From: Zygnema cylindricum
Lineage: Eukaryota; Streptophyta; Zygnematophyceae; Zygnematales; Zygnemataceae
Reading direction: 5' to 3'
Length of the DNA: 64,000 bases
NCBI GenBank assembly: GCA_037447655.1
Contig: JBBHKE010001174.1
Span: forward strand, 1 to 64,000
Shown: one piece after another, positions 33,801 to 49,532 of the stretch
Layout: each line of letters begins with the position of its first letter
How positions within the stretch are numbered: position 1 is the stretch's first letter
Notes under the pieces: model-generated
The model's database searches: none
Told to the model about the DNA's origin: nothing
The model's input: the letters and a program-made list of their open reading frames with translations, nothing else
Program-made: the position numbers and the translations under genes

Positions 33801-34512
33801 GCCAATGGGGCTGCTTTTCTTTTCCGAAACAACAAAAAGGATATAAACATCTTTTAAGAAATAAGAGAGAAAGAGAGAGAGAGAGAAAGAGAGAAAGAGA
33901 GAAAGAGAGAGCGAGAGAGAGAAAGAGAGAGAGAGAGAGGGGGAGAGAGAGAGAGAGAAAAAGTAGGGATCCTTACAAATCGTACGTCAATATATAAAGT
34001 TAACAATTTTGAAAAAAATAAAACAGTTAATACAAACAAGTAAATAATTTAAAAGTAATTAAAGAAAATGAATTAAAAAGCAAACAATTTTGTAAATTAA
34101 CTAAAGTTATCAACTGAAAAAATTAAAAGTGTGTAACTAGAAACCTAACGCAAAACCAAAAAAAAAACTGATTGAGTAAAATAAATAAAACTAAATAAAT
34201 TAAAAGTTAAAAGGAACTATTGTTCCGATGTCACGTCTCGTTTGTCTTCACGCGGGTCCCACTTTGTCTCCCTCTCGAGACGATTTCCAAACCCCCTTTT
34301 ACCAACATTCCTCTCCCTCTCCTCCCTCCTCTCCTCCTTCCTCTCTTCCTCATCCCTCTCACCTCCCTCATTCCTCTTTCCCTCCCCCCCCTCTCGCTCT
34401 CCCTCCCAAAAACTCGAAACCTTCCGAAAAACCTTCTCCCTCTCCCTCTCCCTCTCCCTCTTACCCTCCCTCTCCCCCGCCCCTTCTCCCTCCCTTCCCC
34501 CCTTCACACAAA

Positions 34513-38552
<4,040 letters not shown>

Positions 38553-38969
38553 GAGAGAGAGAAGGAGAGGGAGAGGGAGGCAAGTAAGAGGCGAAAGGAA
38601 TGGGGACGGGAAAACAGGTGGACGATAAATATGCGGTCGAGACCGCTGATGAAACTAATGTCGATTTAGTAGAAAGGGAGATAGAGAGGGAGGGAGAGGG
38701 AGAGGGGTGAGGAAAGGGGAGAGGAAACATGGGGCGGGGTATAAATATGCGGTTGAGACAGCTTATGAAACGATTGCCGGTTTAAGGGAGGGCGAGGAGA
38801 GGAATGAAGAAGGAGATGAAGGAAGGGGGACGTGGAGAAGGAGATGAGATGGAAGAATGAAGGAAGGGAGGAAAAGGAAAGAAGAAAGGTAAAAAGATTG
38901 GGAAAAAAGTGGAGGCAAAAATGAGGGGGTGGATAAATATATGAAACAATGCCGATTCGAGAACAAAAA

Positions 38970-40175
38970 AAAAGGAAAGCGAAGGAAGGGAAAAGAGGGA
39001 AAGAGAAGGAGAAGTAAAAGGAGGGTGAGGGAGGAGAGGAGGAGGAGAAATGACACGAGAAAAGGAGCGAAGGCGCGAAAAGGGAGAGAAGTGGGGAAGG
39101 AGTGAAGAAAGGAGAAATGTGAAGGAGAGGAAAAAAGCAGGAGACGTTGAGGGTTTGATGACGAAGAATGTTTTTTTTTTTGGCTAATGGAATGCGTTGA
39201 ATTAATTAAAATGGGAAGAAAAGTGTAATCTACTAATTTCGATGAGAAATGGAAAACTTTTTTTCTGTTGAATGGAATAAGTTTCACTTTTTAGACGAGA
39301 GACGAGAAACAAATTTATTCGTGCAAAACTGAGATTTTGAGCTCGGTTTAATTTTAAAATTCGGTCGTTTTCAAATTCAGTGTTTTTTTTTTTTTTTTTT
39401 CTTTTTTAAGTTGAGATAAAGAGTCAGACGACTTGGAAAATAATCAAAATGTACGAATAGCAACATTTTTAGGTTCGAAAAATATTTGAAGACAAAAATC
39501 TCAAAAAAGTTTTGAGTTTATCCTTCTTCGAATATTTGGGACTTCATTAACTATTATTTAATGAGTTAAAACGCTTTTTTTTTGTTTTTCTTGTCCCAAA
39601 CCCCTTCCCTCCCTCCCTCCCTCCCTCCCTTTGTCCCTCCCTCTCTCACTTTTGTTTTTCCGCCCCCCTTCCTTTTTTTGGGCGCACTTGTAGTCTACTT
39701 GTTTTACGTTAGTTTCGGGCAGTCAGAAAAGTAAATCTTTTCTATTTTTTTTATAGCGGTCTAGTGTTTGCTTGTTACAAAAGGTTTTATCAGTTTTTTT
39801 TTTTTTTTTTTTTTTTTAAGATTCGATAGTTTTCTTTGAACAGAAAGCTTTTCTGGTGTTAAATAATCAAGAATAGTTTTTTTTTTTTTGTCGCGATTTT
39901 CAAATTGACTTTTGGATGTTTCACTTTTTGATTTTAATGTAAAGACAATTTTTTTTTGAGCGCTTTTACTCGATAAGAAAAATAAAATGTAGGAGAATAT
40001 AACTGTTTTGGAAACAAAGGAAAAAATATGTTTTGAAAAATACAATTGTTTTGGAAAGCTTATTTGTTACACCTTGTGTGTTAACGTCTACTTTGCCACT
40101 TAGAAAGTCTTAAAACGTTTTATTCATGTGTTTATATTCATATGTTCATCATCTATGGATCATGCGTCAGAAGTA
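38970..40175. other. Downstream of the DUF620 gene, no gene seen
   Basis: GA-rich then T-rich DNA with several poly-T and poly-A runs. A short CCCT repeat lies at 39600-39640. Confidence 0.4.
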
Positions 40176-40228
40176 CACCGTGTATCGCTCTTAGTGTTAA
40201 GTGTTAACATTGATAGGGATACACGGTG
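40176..40228. mobile_element. 53-bp palindromic derivative of the same MITE
   Basis: CACCGTGTATCGCTCTTAG and TGATAGGGATACACGGTG face each other with a 16-base spacer. TA flanks the left side; the right has TG. Confidence 0.65.
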
Positions 40229-40938
40229 TGCGTTAGAGTCTTGCAAAATTGACCCCGACAACAAATAAATCCAAGAGGTGCTCCTCCAGGTGGCAGATGA
40301 AAGACTCATGATATCATCAACACTTGAGCTAATCACCTAATGAAGGTGAAAGTTAAGGCGACAAAAGTGTGAAATCAGAAGTGAAAACACCATTATAGAG
40401 CATGCATATAAGTCTATATGGAGGTTCGTCGAACAAGAACAAGTTTAGAAATCTCACGTTCTGAAATTATGAGAAATATAAAGCCTAAAGATACATATCA
40501 TGATGCGAAAAGTTCTTAAATGGTTGTGCATGTGGAATGTGAACTTGTCAATGTTCGAAGAAAGAAACAGAGCAGTGACCTTTTTCCCACCTACAGGAAA
40601 GGAAGAACGCACACCTCTCAATGATTTAAAGTCATTAGTTCATGTTTAGGTCTTAAAAACAGCTAAAACGTCAAAAAATCCTTTTATATTTCCTCAAGAT
40701 TTCACAAACTTAGAATGCAGAATGCCAAAATTCCACATCCTTAATGGTTTCCAGCTATTATCTTATTGTTTTAGGTGTGAAACTCTTCTCCCTATTTTTT
40801 AAATTCATATGGTACTAACGTACTCACAACACTAATTTACATATAATACAAAAAAAACAAGTTGAAGTATCACTAACCGACACTGTCAACAGTCACGTGT
40901 TTTGATAAACCCTAAATAGTATGAGTCAAACTATAGTA

Positions 40939-41439
40939 CACCGCGCATCGTAATTAGAGTAATGAAAAAATTAGAGTAAAAAAAGAGAAAAAAATAATTA
41001 GAGTAGTTTACTCTAATTTATGTGATAGAACTGTTTCAAAAAGGAATTTACTCTAATTTATGCGGTGTACTCTAATTTGGCAAGCTAATATCCTCTACCG
41101 TAAATAAGGTATTTGTACAGAATCTGACAAAACGTACAGTTTATCGTCACTATGACGTTTGCACTACGCGGCTTGTTAAAACGCAGTTACATGATAATGG
41201 CCTGTATTAAATCATTATTTGTACTTTTTTTCTTATAAAAGTACAATTTTGCACGGTCGGACGCCGTCCGTACTCCACACTATTTAAAACGAACATATAT
41301 TAGAATTAAAAACGTTAATTAAGCCTTACCTTAAATAGCATAATGAAAAAATTAGAATCATTTTCACTATTTGATGTGATAGAGTCGAAATTTCGAACGA
41401 CCGAATTAGAGTAATTTACTCTAATTACGATTCGCGGTG
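40939..41439. mobile_element. Long TA-family element, 501 bp
   Basis: Ends CACCGCGCATCGTAATTAGA and CTAATTACGATTCGCGGTG are present, and TA precedes the left end. The core resembles the 19157 element in reverse (CGTCACTATGACGTTTGCAC). Confidence 0.8.
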
Positions 41440-41704
41440 ACTGTACTGATATTTCAATTTAAGTCCGAGTGAACAGTGGTAGTACTTTCTGTACGACTTA
41501 GAACCCGTACAAGAACCCGTACAGTACTTTTCAACCACATAATAAGCTAAATCATTTTGTGTGTACAGGTGTCATACTTCCATTTCTCACATATCTGACT
41601 ACTACACCATTACTTTTTGCAGATATTTTCATAATTCCCACTAACTATATGTCTGTTCATCTTCAGTTTTTTTCTTCTTTTACAGTATACTCTTCTTATT
41701 TGCT

Positions 41705-42302
41705 CTAATCAGTTAAATTCCGTAGTACATCCTGAAAACTTTCCAGTAATTTGCGGTTCCCTTCGTCAATATACTCCCTTTGTTTGACACTCTCTTCTTG
41801 AATCATCATCCGTACTCTTGCGAGCTGCTCAGCATCTTTGCGAGCAATTGTTTCCTTTTTGGATGGCGTCTGTTAGAAAACACATTAGCACACAACTTAG
41901 TTGAGCATGTAATGAGATTTTTTGACTTCCACAATTTTTTGAGTTTCTATTTTTTTGAAGTCGCATGCACGTTAGCAAATAGGTTAACATTCTCCTACTA
42001 TACCGTGAATCGCTATTAGCGTCAATGATTTTTTTGCCACTTAAAACATCTTTTCTCCGTACACACTTATTGGATTTTCAATTTGAGATCGCCAATCGGA
42101 AGCTGAGAATGTTACCTTTCAATCGCAACCGTCAGATCCATAATCCGACAAGTGTGTACGGAGAAAATATGTTTTAAGTGGCGAAAAAAACATTGACGCT
42201 AATAGCGATTCACGGTGTAGAGTATCTCACCTTGGCAGGTCTTCCAATGTAATTGAAGACATTATCGGCAAATCCCTCGGGATTTATCGACGGTGCGTTA
42301 CC
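41705..42302 (-). CDS. Last two exons of an unrecognised gene
   Basis: Exon 42302-42231 lies between TGGTTGCAG and GTGAGA and encodes 24 residues including INPEGFADNVFNYIGRPAK. Exon 41869-41705 follows the acceptor CTAACAG and encodes 54 residues, among them ARKDAEQLARVRMMIQEE, ending LRNLTD and TAG. Both junctions are phase 0. The final exon is predicted coiled-coil or helical and charged. It recalls the C termini of NAM-associated or Myb/SANT-like accessory proteins, but I cannot name it. Upstream exons are not found. The intron holds a 217-bp TIR element whose right end is 13 bases from the donor, and an 855-bp hAT-like element sits about 30 bases before the 42302 acceptor. Confidence 0.6.
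42001..42217. mobile_element. MITE, CACCG...TATTAG family, hairpin type, 217 bp, in an intron
   Basis: Ends TACCGTGAATCGCTATTAG and CTAATAGCGATTCACGGTG are flanked by TA/TA. It is the best-paired copy, with arms through CTCCGTACACACTT on both sides. It lies 13 bases from the donor of the 42231 exon. Confidence 0.85.
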
Positions 42303-42331
42303 CTGCAACCATCAAACTTATGTATGTAAAG

Positions 42332-43186
42332 CATAGTTCAAAAGTAGGTGACCATACGCTCATACAATATGCCTATTGTACTCAAAACATACAATATGCC
42401 CTTAAGACCCATATTGTATTGGCCGCAAAATGAAATAAAATAGGAACAGGGTTGAGTTGCACATCGTTCGATAGAGAATTAAACGACATGTCTAAATTTT
42501 GAAAAAAAATCGGACAAAAAAAAATATTTCTGTGAGTTTTGAGGGTCTTTTTATTTAAACCGTCAGATTTGGACGATCGGACGGTCGCTGATCAAAGTAG
42601 GCGATTTAAAAAGATCACATGAAAAGCCCATAACACAACTTACGAAAGGACAATCTGTCATACTAGCGTCTGCAATTTTGAGGGCCACACTAAATAAAGC
42701 CTTTATTTGACCAACCAGGCAGTATGGGACGATAAAAAATAAAAATACCACACTGCCAAAAAAATTACCAAAACCCACAGACCAACCCCGTTGGTGGCTG
42801 CAAAACAACTTTCCGAAAAAGCTATGAACTGTCCGTACTCTCTCTCGTCGCACTCTCACCGCTCTCCACCGCGCTCATTTTAACTCCATCGCAATTATTT
42901 CGAAATTTTGTTTGGTTGCCCGTCCGCGGATTTTTTTTTTTCCCCGGATTTTTTTTTTCCCGGATTTTTTTCCCACGGAATGTCATCCTACGCCGTGTCA
43001 GTTCGCTCGCTAAAAAATTTCGTCCGGCGGCGTGCGCTGTACTTTGATCTTACGTCAGATTCGGACGTTCGTACAAGAGTGTGCACGACGCACACACATA
43101 CAGTATGCCTACGTTGCGCGAGTTTTGTGCAAAGTTTTGTGCGCCTACCAAAGGCCTACCATAAAAAAGCCTACTTTTGAACTATG
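42332..43186. mobile_element. hAT-like element, 855 bp, in an intron
   Basis: It has the same ends, with an 8-bp duplication ATGTAAAG (42324-42331 and 43187-43194). The left third matches the 1911 element; the rest is private and includes T-rich runs and CpG-rich DNA. A small minus-strand frame inside (42563-42859) is not recognised. It sits about 30 bases upstream of the acceptor of the 42302 exon. Confidence 0.9.
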
Positions 43187-43289
43187 ATGTAAAGTGAAAA
43201 CATGAGAGTGATAAATTTCCGTGAAATCCGGGATCGGGAGGTAGATTTCCGTGAAATCCGGGAATCGGCAGATACCATACTACGGAACA

Positions 43290-43343
43290 ATGAGTCGGCC
43301 GGGATTCGAACCTGGGACTTTTCCCTTCAAGTAAAACCCACTA
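43290..43343 (-). repeat. tRNA-derived (SINE-like) sequence, 3' half
   Basis: The minus strand reads AAGTCCCAGGTTCGAATCCC, a canonical B box in a T-arm-like setting. The upstream half lies beyond the 43344-43899 transposon, where the minus strand reads TTGGTACAGTGG (about 43902-43915), an A-box-like word. Rejoined across the element, A and B boxes have tRNA-like spacing. It is a SINE or tRNA pseudogene rather than a working tRNA. Confidence 0.55.
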
Positions 43344-43899
43344 CACCGCCAATCGCTATTAGCGTAGAAGTTTCTTTAGCGTATAAGAATAATTAAAGTG
43401 GTGTACGCTAATTAAAAATTTGAAAATTTTGAAAAAAAATATACATTCTAATTGTTTAATAATTTTATTTTGGGTCTTTGAAAAAAAGAAATGTCGGTCG
43501 CAAACCTGCTTACACTAATATACGTACTTGTACAAAATCTGACAAATCGTACACAAATCGTACGTTCACACAGTCGAAACGTGGTTGTTGGACGAATATG
43601 TGCGAACGTGATATTTGACAACCCGATTTTATCCCCTTTTTAGAGAGCATATTCTCATGCGTCCGCGGTTACTAAAACTCATTAATTATACTTTTTCACT
43701 CAAAAAAGTAAAATTTTGTACGATCTGACACGTACCGTACACCACACTATTTAAACGACAACGTACTTTCATTTTGTACGGTACTTGGAAAATAACCCTA
43801 AATGGCGTACAGAAACAAATAGAATGAGCTCGCTATTTGAGAATAAAAAAAAAAGCGGGACGGAATTAGCGTACACTACGCTAATAGCGATTGGCGGTG
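43344..43899. mobile_element. Long TA-family element, 556 bp, inserted in a tRNA-like sequence
   Basis: Ends CACCGCCAATCGCTATTAGC and GCTAATAGCGATTGGCGGTG are nearly perfect; TA is on the left and CA on the right. It splits a tRNA-like sequence between its A and B boxes. Confidence 0.85.
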
Positions 43900-44392
43900 C
43901 ACCACTGTACCAAGTTCGATGTAAATCCTAGCGGGTCCGTACCAATTTATTACAAGCAGCTTCGAGAATGAATATTACCATATTCTACCCCGTATTGAAC
44001 CGGCATCCACGTGCCAATCCAACACAAAGAGCTACAAACAGAATGTCTCACTATGAGTTATCCACATGACAGTAGTAAATGCCGTTGAAGGTTAGAATGA
44101 TACCAAATCTTGAGTAAATAATGTTATTCCCAAAACATCTTAATCCGTCCAAAACTAACTCCCACATCCATTGAGAGAAATGAAAAGTGAATGTAACTAA
44201 ACGAAGTGGGTATCAAAGAGTCGATAGGAAGGGAGTTCAATGTTCATAACAGTCTTCCTATTTCAACACTTTCAACCGTGAACCTTCATTTGGATTTTAA
44301 CTGATTGGAAGTTGGCGCCACTAGAAAAAAACAATCTAAAAAAATAGATCTCTTGTTTCATGTGGCATTAAAGAATCGAATCATCTTAGGGG

Positions 44393-44810
44393 TTGTTAGA
44401 AAAGTAGTCTTTGATAGAAGCTAATTTTCTGACAATGTTTTTAAATATCGAAATTCTGAATTCTGTTTTGTAAGATTTCGATATCCAGAATTCTGTAGTC
44501 TGAGCAGTCTGTCCTAGTATCTAGGATTTCTGTAATTCAGTCTTTGTGTGTTCTACAGTCAACAGTTTTCTTCGTGATAAGATTCTGGTCAAAATCTGTT
44601 TGTTAATCTTGACCGTAGCTCTTGGCCGAAAGGTCAAGTCTCTTCAGACTAGGAAAGTACACCTAATTCTCGAGAGGTTACTCTCGAGATATTTCCACTA
44701 TTTAGCTTGTCCTTTCCTTTTGTTTTGCAACGGTTTATAATTATATAAAAACATAACTTTTCTGTCCTCTCTCTTTCCACTCTATTTGTCACCATGACTT
44801 CACCTTTAAT
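44393..44810 (+). repeat. 5' LTR of the copia element
   Basis: Similarity with the 3' copy starts at TGTTAGAAAAG and continues through TCACCATGACTTCACC, past the gag start codon. It contains TATATAAAA (44742-44750), only about 45 bases before that ATG. It also has a perfect hairpin CTCGAGAG-GTTA-CTCTCGAG (44669-44688). No plant-type primer-binding site (TGGTATCAGAGC) is visible after it. Confidence 0.88.
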
Positions 44811-46314
44811 AGCTTATGGGCCTCGCAACGCCAATTTCGTTGCTAAATTCAATGGGACAGATTTTTACAGTTGGAAATATCAAATTGAGCATCTTTTCCG
44901 TCGTGAAAAACTTTGGTCCATCATTAGCGGTAGTGAACTTGAACCGACCGATGCTGCCGCCAAAACAATCTGGTTCGCTAAAAACGACGAAGCCCACTCC
45001 AGGCTCGTCCTTGCTCTTGAGCCCTCTCAAATTGACTATATTCGCGATGCAATCTCCGCTCACAATGCTTGGTCATTATTGACCTCCGCATATGAGAATC
45101 AGTCTTGGTCAAACAAACTCTTCCTCAAGCGTCATCTGAACACCTATCGAAAGCTGCCTACTGATTCTATTCAAACTTATGTTCAGCATCTCAAATCGCT
45201 CGCTGGACAGCTCAAGAGTATCAAATCACCAATCTCTGACAAAGATCTCATTTCGGCAATCTTGGGAGGCTTACCAAATCATTATTCCTCTCTTATTTCC
45301 TCCCTGGATAACTCACCGATTCCCCTGACTATTTCGACCTTGACAGCTCGCCTTGTCCACGAAGAAATGAAACAATCATTTCAAACCAACTCAAGAGTTG
45401 CCCTGGCTAGCTTCTCACCCAACCCCAGGCCGACAAAATCTTCTTCTAACGCCTGTCGCTATTTTCGAGCATTGGATCACATCATTGATGTGTGTCCAGC
45501 ACTAAAACGCAAACATGACCGCCAAGGTGGATCTGACTGTACGGGTGGACGGGGTCATTCTGGAGGACGTGGATCATACCATGGTCAAGCCTCATCAGCT
45601 GAAAGTCTTGTTCCATTTGGAAATACCGAATTCTCCCAAACCAACCCTTTCGTACAACCCCAACCATATCCGTACGGTCACTCCTCTCCGCAAATTGCCG
45701 GATACACTCCACTATATCCTACGCCTCCATCTGGCCATTCGATCATTACCCATCCCACGGTGGACGTCTCTAATACGCTGTCATCTTTGACCCAATCCGA
45801 TTTCGGATTCGCATTGTCCTCCACGGCATCACCAGCGTCCATTCCTGAATCCACTTGGATCGTTGACTCGGGAGCATCTCACCACTTGTCATCTCGCGCT
45901 GATTGGTTCTCCTCAATGTCTCCCCTCTCTCCACCAATGCCTATAGTGCTTGGCAACAACAGTACTCTCACGGCCACTCACATCGGCCGTACTGTTAATC
46001 CTTGCGACTCCAACCACAAAACCACAATCATTCTCTCAAACGTCCTTTTTGTACCTGCTTTACGGAAAAACCTATTTTCCGTTGGCGCGGCGTTAAAGCA
46101 AGGAGCGACGGCCGGTTTTTCTTCCAATAGGGTCAGTTTTTTCTCTCCAACAAAAACTACGGTTGGATTCGGCGTTAAAAAGGGCGATATCTACATCCTT
46201 TTGTCCTTTTGCCCATCGGATCGGCCAACGTGGCCATCACTTCATAAAACATCACCTTTTCCAAGTAGCACCTTCGTTATGGTCACCTATCCGGTTCCAG
46301 TCTTCATCACTTAA
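44794..46314 (+). pseudogene. copia gag and protease region
   Basis: The frame has 506 codons. The N-terminal part is a copia-type gag (FYSWKYQIEHLFRREKLW; YVQHLKSLAGQLKSI). A zinc knuckle near residue 220 is degenerate: CRYF...H...C has Phe where the second Cys is expected. The aspartic protease motif WIVDSGASHHLSS lies near residue 353. The frame stops before the integrase, which continues in another frame. Confidence 0.88.
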
Positions 46315-46472
46315 CCCAGGGTCTTGTAACAGGGCTTGACCCATTAGTCAACCAAAAACTTCCATTATATTCAGGTTGCGTTGAAGGAAAATTTCCTCGA
46401 CCGTCGTTTCGTTCAAGTACGTCCAGATCCAATGGACCGCTTGAACTAATCCACTCTGACCTATGTGGACCA

Positions 46473-47423
46473 ATGTCTGTACCTAACCATAATGGCTCCC
46501 AATATTTCGTAACTTTCATTGACGACGCAACCCGTTACTGCCATATTTACCTGATCCGTCAAAAATCTGACACTTTTGCTACATTCCAACAATTTAAAGC
46601 AAAAGTTGAAAATTTCCAGGATTCGGGAATCAAAGTCCTACAAACGGACAACGGAGGGGAATTCTGCTCCACAGAATTTGCCGCTTTTCTCGCAGCCAAT
46701 GGAATCGCCCATCAAACATCAACTCCCAATACACCATTACAAAATGGTGTGGCTGAACGGTACAACCGTACCGTCATCAACATGGCGCGTTCCATGTTGC
46801 ACTTCGCCGGACTCCCAACTGTCTTTTGGGGAGAATCAGTGACGACAGCTAACTACTTACGGAATCTTTGTCCAACCTCAAGCCTTCCAAACCTCACTCC
46901 TCATGAGGCTTGGACAGGCACCAAACCAAATGTTGACCATCTTCGAATATTCGGCAGCGTCGCTTGGATTAAAGATCTCACACCAAGCGGGAAATGGAGT
47001 AGCCGTGCCAAACTTGGCTACTTGGTCGGCTATTCGACCGAATCCAAGGCATACCGAATCTGGCTCGTTCAAGAACGCCAGGTCAAACTCAGCCGCGACG
47101 TCACATTCGATGAAACTCCTCTCCTCAACAAACTCCTTTACCCTTCTCCTCCTTCCCCTCCATCTCTCAACCTCCCCTCTCCTCCACCATCAGCTCCCAT
47201 TTCCGTCATTCCTCCCACTAATTTCTCCATTCCTCCTGTCTCTTTCCCCAACGCCATCCCCATCACAACCCTTGTCCGAACCACCTACAGTCCTTCTCTT
47301 CTATCAAACTCCATCCCTCTCCAGTGGACACTCTCTGATCCTTACTCCCTCTCTCCCATTCACCCAGATGCACCACCTTATGGAATTCCGTGTGCAATTC
47401 CGGAGACCCTTCTGCCCATTTAG
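46473..47423 (+). pseudogene. copia integrase region
   Basis: The integrase core is visible with the catalytic pattern at FIDDATRYCHIYLIR, LQTDNGGEFCS and GVAERYNRTV. The frame ends at an in-frame TAG (47421-47423), and the same frame resumes afterwards with the reverse transcriptase. Confidence 0.88.
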
Positions 47424-47525
47424 CCCTCTATCCTCCGAAAGAGCGCCCGAATCGCAGCTCAGCACGCAGCCCATGGCGTCGCTAACACCGCAACCTTCGA
47501 CGTACCTTTATCCTTTGCTGCTGCC

Positions 47526-48473
47526 ATGGCTGGTCCCAATGCTGTAGATTGGAAGGCAGCAGCAGATGCGGAATTTGTGTCCCTTCAAAAGAATGGTACT
47601 TGGGAGCTTACACCTCTTCCCCATGGCCGCAAGGTCATCGGCTCTAAATGGGTCTTTAGGGTAAAGACAAAATCTGATGGCACCTTAGATCGGTTCAAGG
47701 CCCGATTCGTTGCTAAGGGCTTTCTTCAAAAAGAAGGCCTCGACTTCACCGAGACTTACGCCCCTGTGGCAAAATTCGCCTCTATCCGCATTCTCCTCTC
47801 CTTCGCCGCCTCCCAAGACTGGCACGTACATTATATAGATGTCCAGACGGAGTTTCTCTATGGTGCTGTGAAGGAGGAAATATTCGTCCGACAACCCAAA
47901 GGTTATATCACCCCGGGCAATGAGCACCTCGTTTGTCATCTCCTCAAAATCCTCTACGGCTTGAAGCAAGCTCCTCGCGTTTGGAGTGAGCACCTTGAAG
48001 CTATTCTCATCCGTGAGGGCTTCTGTAAGCTTGCAGCCGACTTTGGAATATTCTTCAAAGGTAAAGACGACTCCCTTTTGATAATCATCATTTACGTCGA
48101 TGACCTTGTCCTCTCTAGTCCTTCTCTGTCTGCAATTCTGCAAGTCAAAGCCATGCTGAATTCCCATTTTGCCATGAGAGATTTAGGAGAATTAGAGTAT
48201 TGTCTTGGCATTTTAGTCTCCCGTAATCGTCCAGCCAAAACCCTCTACCTCTCTCAGGAAAAGTATATCTCTGAGATCTTAGAAAGGTTCTCCATGTCTC
48301 AGTGCACTCCTGTCTCCACTCCACTAGATGCCAACACCAAACTCATTTCCAACTCCGGTGGGCCTGTCCACGGAGATATTCACGACTTATATAAATCCAT
48401 TGTTGGCAGCCTCATGTATGCAATGACTCCGACTTATATAGGTCCATTGTTGGCAGCCTCCTGTATGCAATGA
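47526..48473 (+). pseudogene. copia reverse transcriptase region
   Basis: Visible motifs include FVAKGFLQKEGLDF, ETYAPVAKFASIR, YGLKQAPRVWSEHL and the catalytic IIYVDDLVLSS. Near its end a 47-bp tandem duplication (48384-48430 and 48431-48477) shifts the frame. Confidence 0.9.
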
Positions 48474-49096
48474 CTGGCACTCGGCCAGACATTGCTGTAG
48501 CAGTCGGGCAACTGAGTCAGTTTGTTTCTAATCCAACCCCTGAGCACCTCCTGGCGGCTAAGCGCGTCCTCCGCTATCTTCAAGGCACCAAGTCCCTCCG
48601 CCTTACCTTCTCCGGTGGTGACTCTCCTACCCTTGTTGGCTTTTGCGATGCGGACTGGGGGGGAGATCTCGACACCCGCCGCTCCACCTCTAGTGTTTTC
48701 TTCTCACTCGGAGGAGCTCTTGTTTCTTGGGCCTCTAAAAAGCAACCAACTGTTGCTTTGTCCTCAACTGAGGCTGAATACATGGCTGCGACCCATGCTG
48801 CCAAAGAAGCAATCTGGTTGCGATCTCTCCTTGCAAATCTTCAATTTCCTCAGACTTCCCCGACTCAGATATTCTGTGACTCCCAAGGTGCCCTCGCTCT
48901 AATGAGTAACCCGGTTCATCACCGACGAACCAAGCACATTGATATTCAATTTCACTTTACTCGGGAAACTATCGCGGCTGGAACACTCACCTTCAACTAC
49001 TGCCAGACTTCTCTCCAGATGGCGGACTTCCTCACCAAGTCTCTTCATCGACCTCAGTTCGACTTACATCGAGCTTCTGCTGGACTTACCTTCTAA
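48470..49096 (+). pseudogene. copia RNase H region
   Basis: Motifs GFCDADWGGDLDTRRS, VALSSTEAEYMAA, FCDSQGALALM and RTKHIDIQFHFTRE are typical of copia RNase H. It ends at a TAA (49094-49096) just before the polypurine tract. Confidence 0.9.
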
Positions 49097-49109
49097 CAAA
49101 GAGGAAGGG

Positions 49110-49532
49110 TGTTAGAAAAGTAGTCTTTGATAGAAGCTAATTTTCTGACAATGTTTTTAAATATCGAAATTCTGAATTCTGTTTTCTAAGATTTCGATAT
49201 CCAGAATTCTGTAGTCTGAGCAGTCTGTCCTAGTATCTAGGATTTCTGTAATTCAGTCTTTGTGTGTTCTACAGTCAACAGTTTTCTTCGTGATAAGATT
49301 CTGGTCAAGATCTGTTTGTTAATCTTGACCGTAGCTCTTGGCCGAAAGGTCAAGTGTCTCTTCAGACTAGGAAAGTACACCAAATTCTCGAGAGGTTACT
49401 CTCGAGATATTTCCAGTATTTAGCTTGTCCTTTCCTTTTGTTTTGTCACGGTGTTTTTTTAATTATATAAAAACAGAACTTTTCTGTCCTCTCTCTTTCC
49501 ACTCTATTTGTCACCATGACTTCACCTTTAAT
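49110..49532 (+). repeat. 3' LTR of the copia element
   Basis: It starts directly after the polypurine tract and repeats the 5' copy, including the TATA box, the hairpin and the first codons of gag (ATG at 49516). Host GA-rich DNA follows the AGGGG duplication. Confidence 0.88.

Larger units (their letters stand above)
44393..49532 (+). mobile_element. Ty1/copia LTR retrotransposon, inactivated
   Basis: Terminal repeats lie at about 44393-44810 and 49110-49532, flanked by a 5-bp target duplication AGGGG (44388-44392 and 49533-49537). The polypurine tract AAAGAGGAAGGG abuts the 3' repeat. The internal order gag, protease, integrase, reverse transcriptase, RNase H is the Ty1/copia order. The two repeats differ by about eight substitutions and two or three short indels, so the insertion is not recent. 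Coding is broken by at least one frameshift, one in-frame stop and a 47-bp tandem duplication. The element is on the same strand as the host exons at 49.9-50.16 kb. Confidence 0.93.

Noticed and set aside
42563-42859. 98-codon frame inside the hAT-like element as a transposase or captured gene
   Set aside because: No DDE/RNase-H-like or BED-finger motif and no similarity that I recognise; kept only as a note in the element entry.
47685-48167. 160-codon minus-strand frame
   Set aside because: Antisense shadow of the copia reverse transcriptase.
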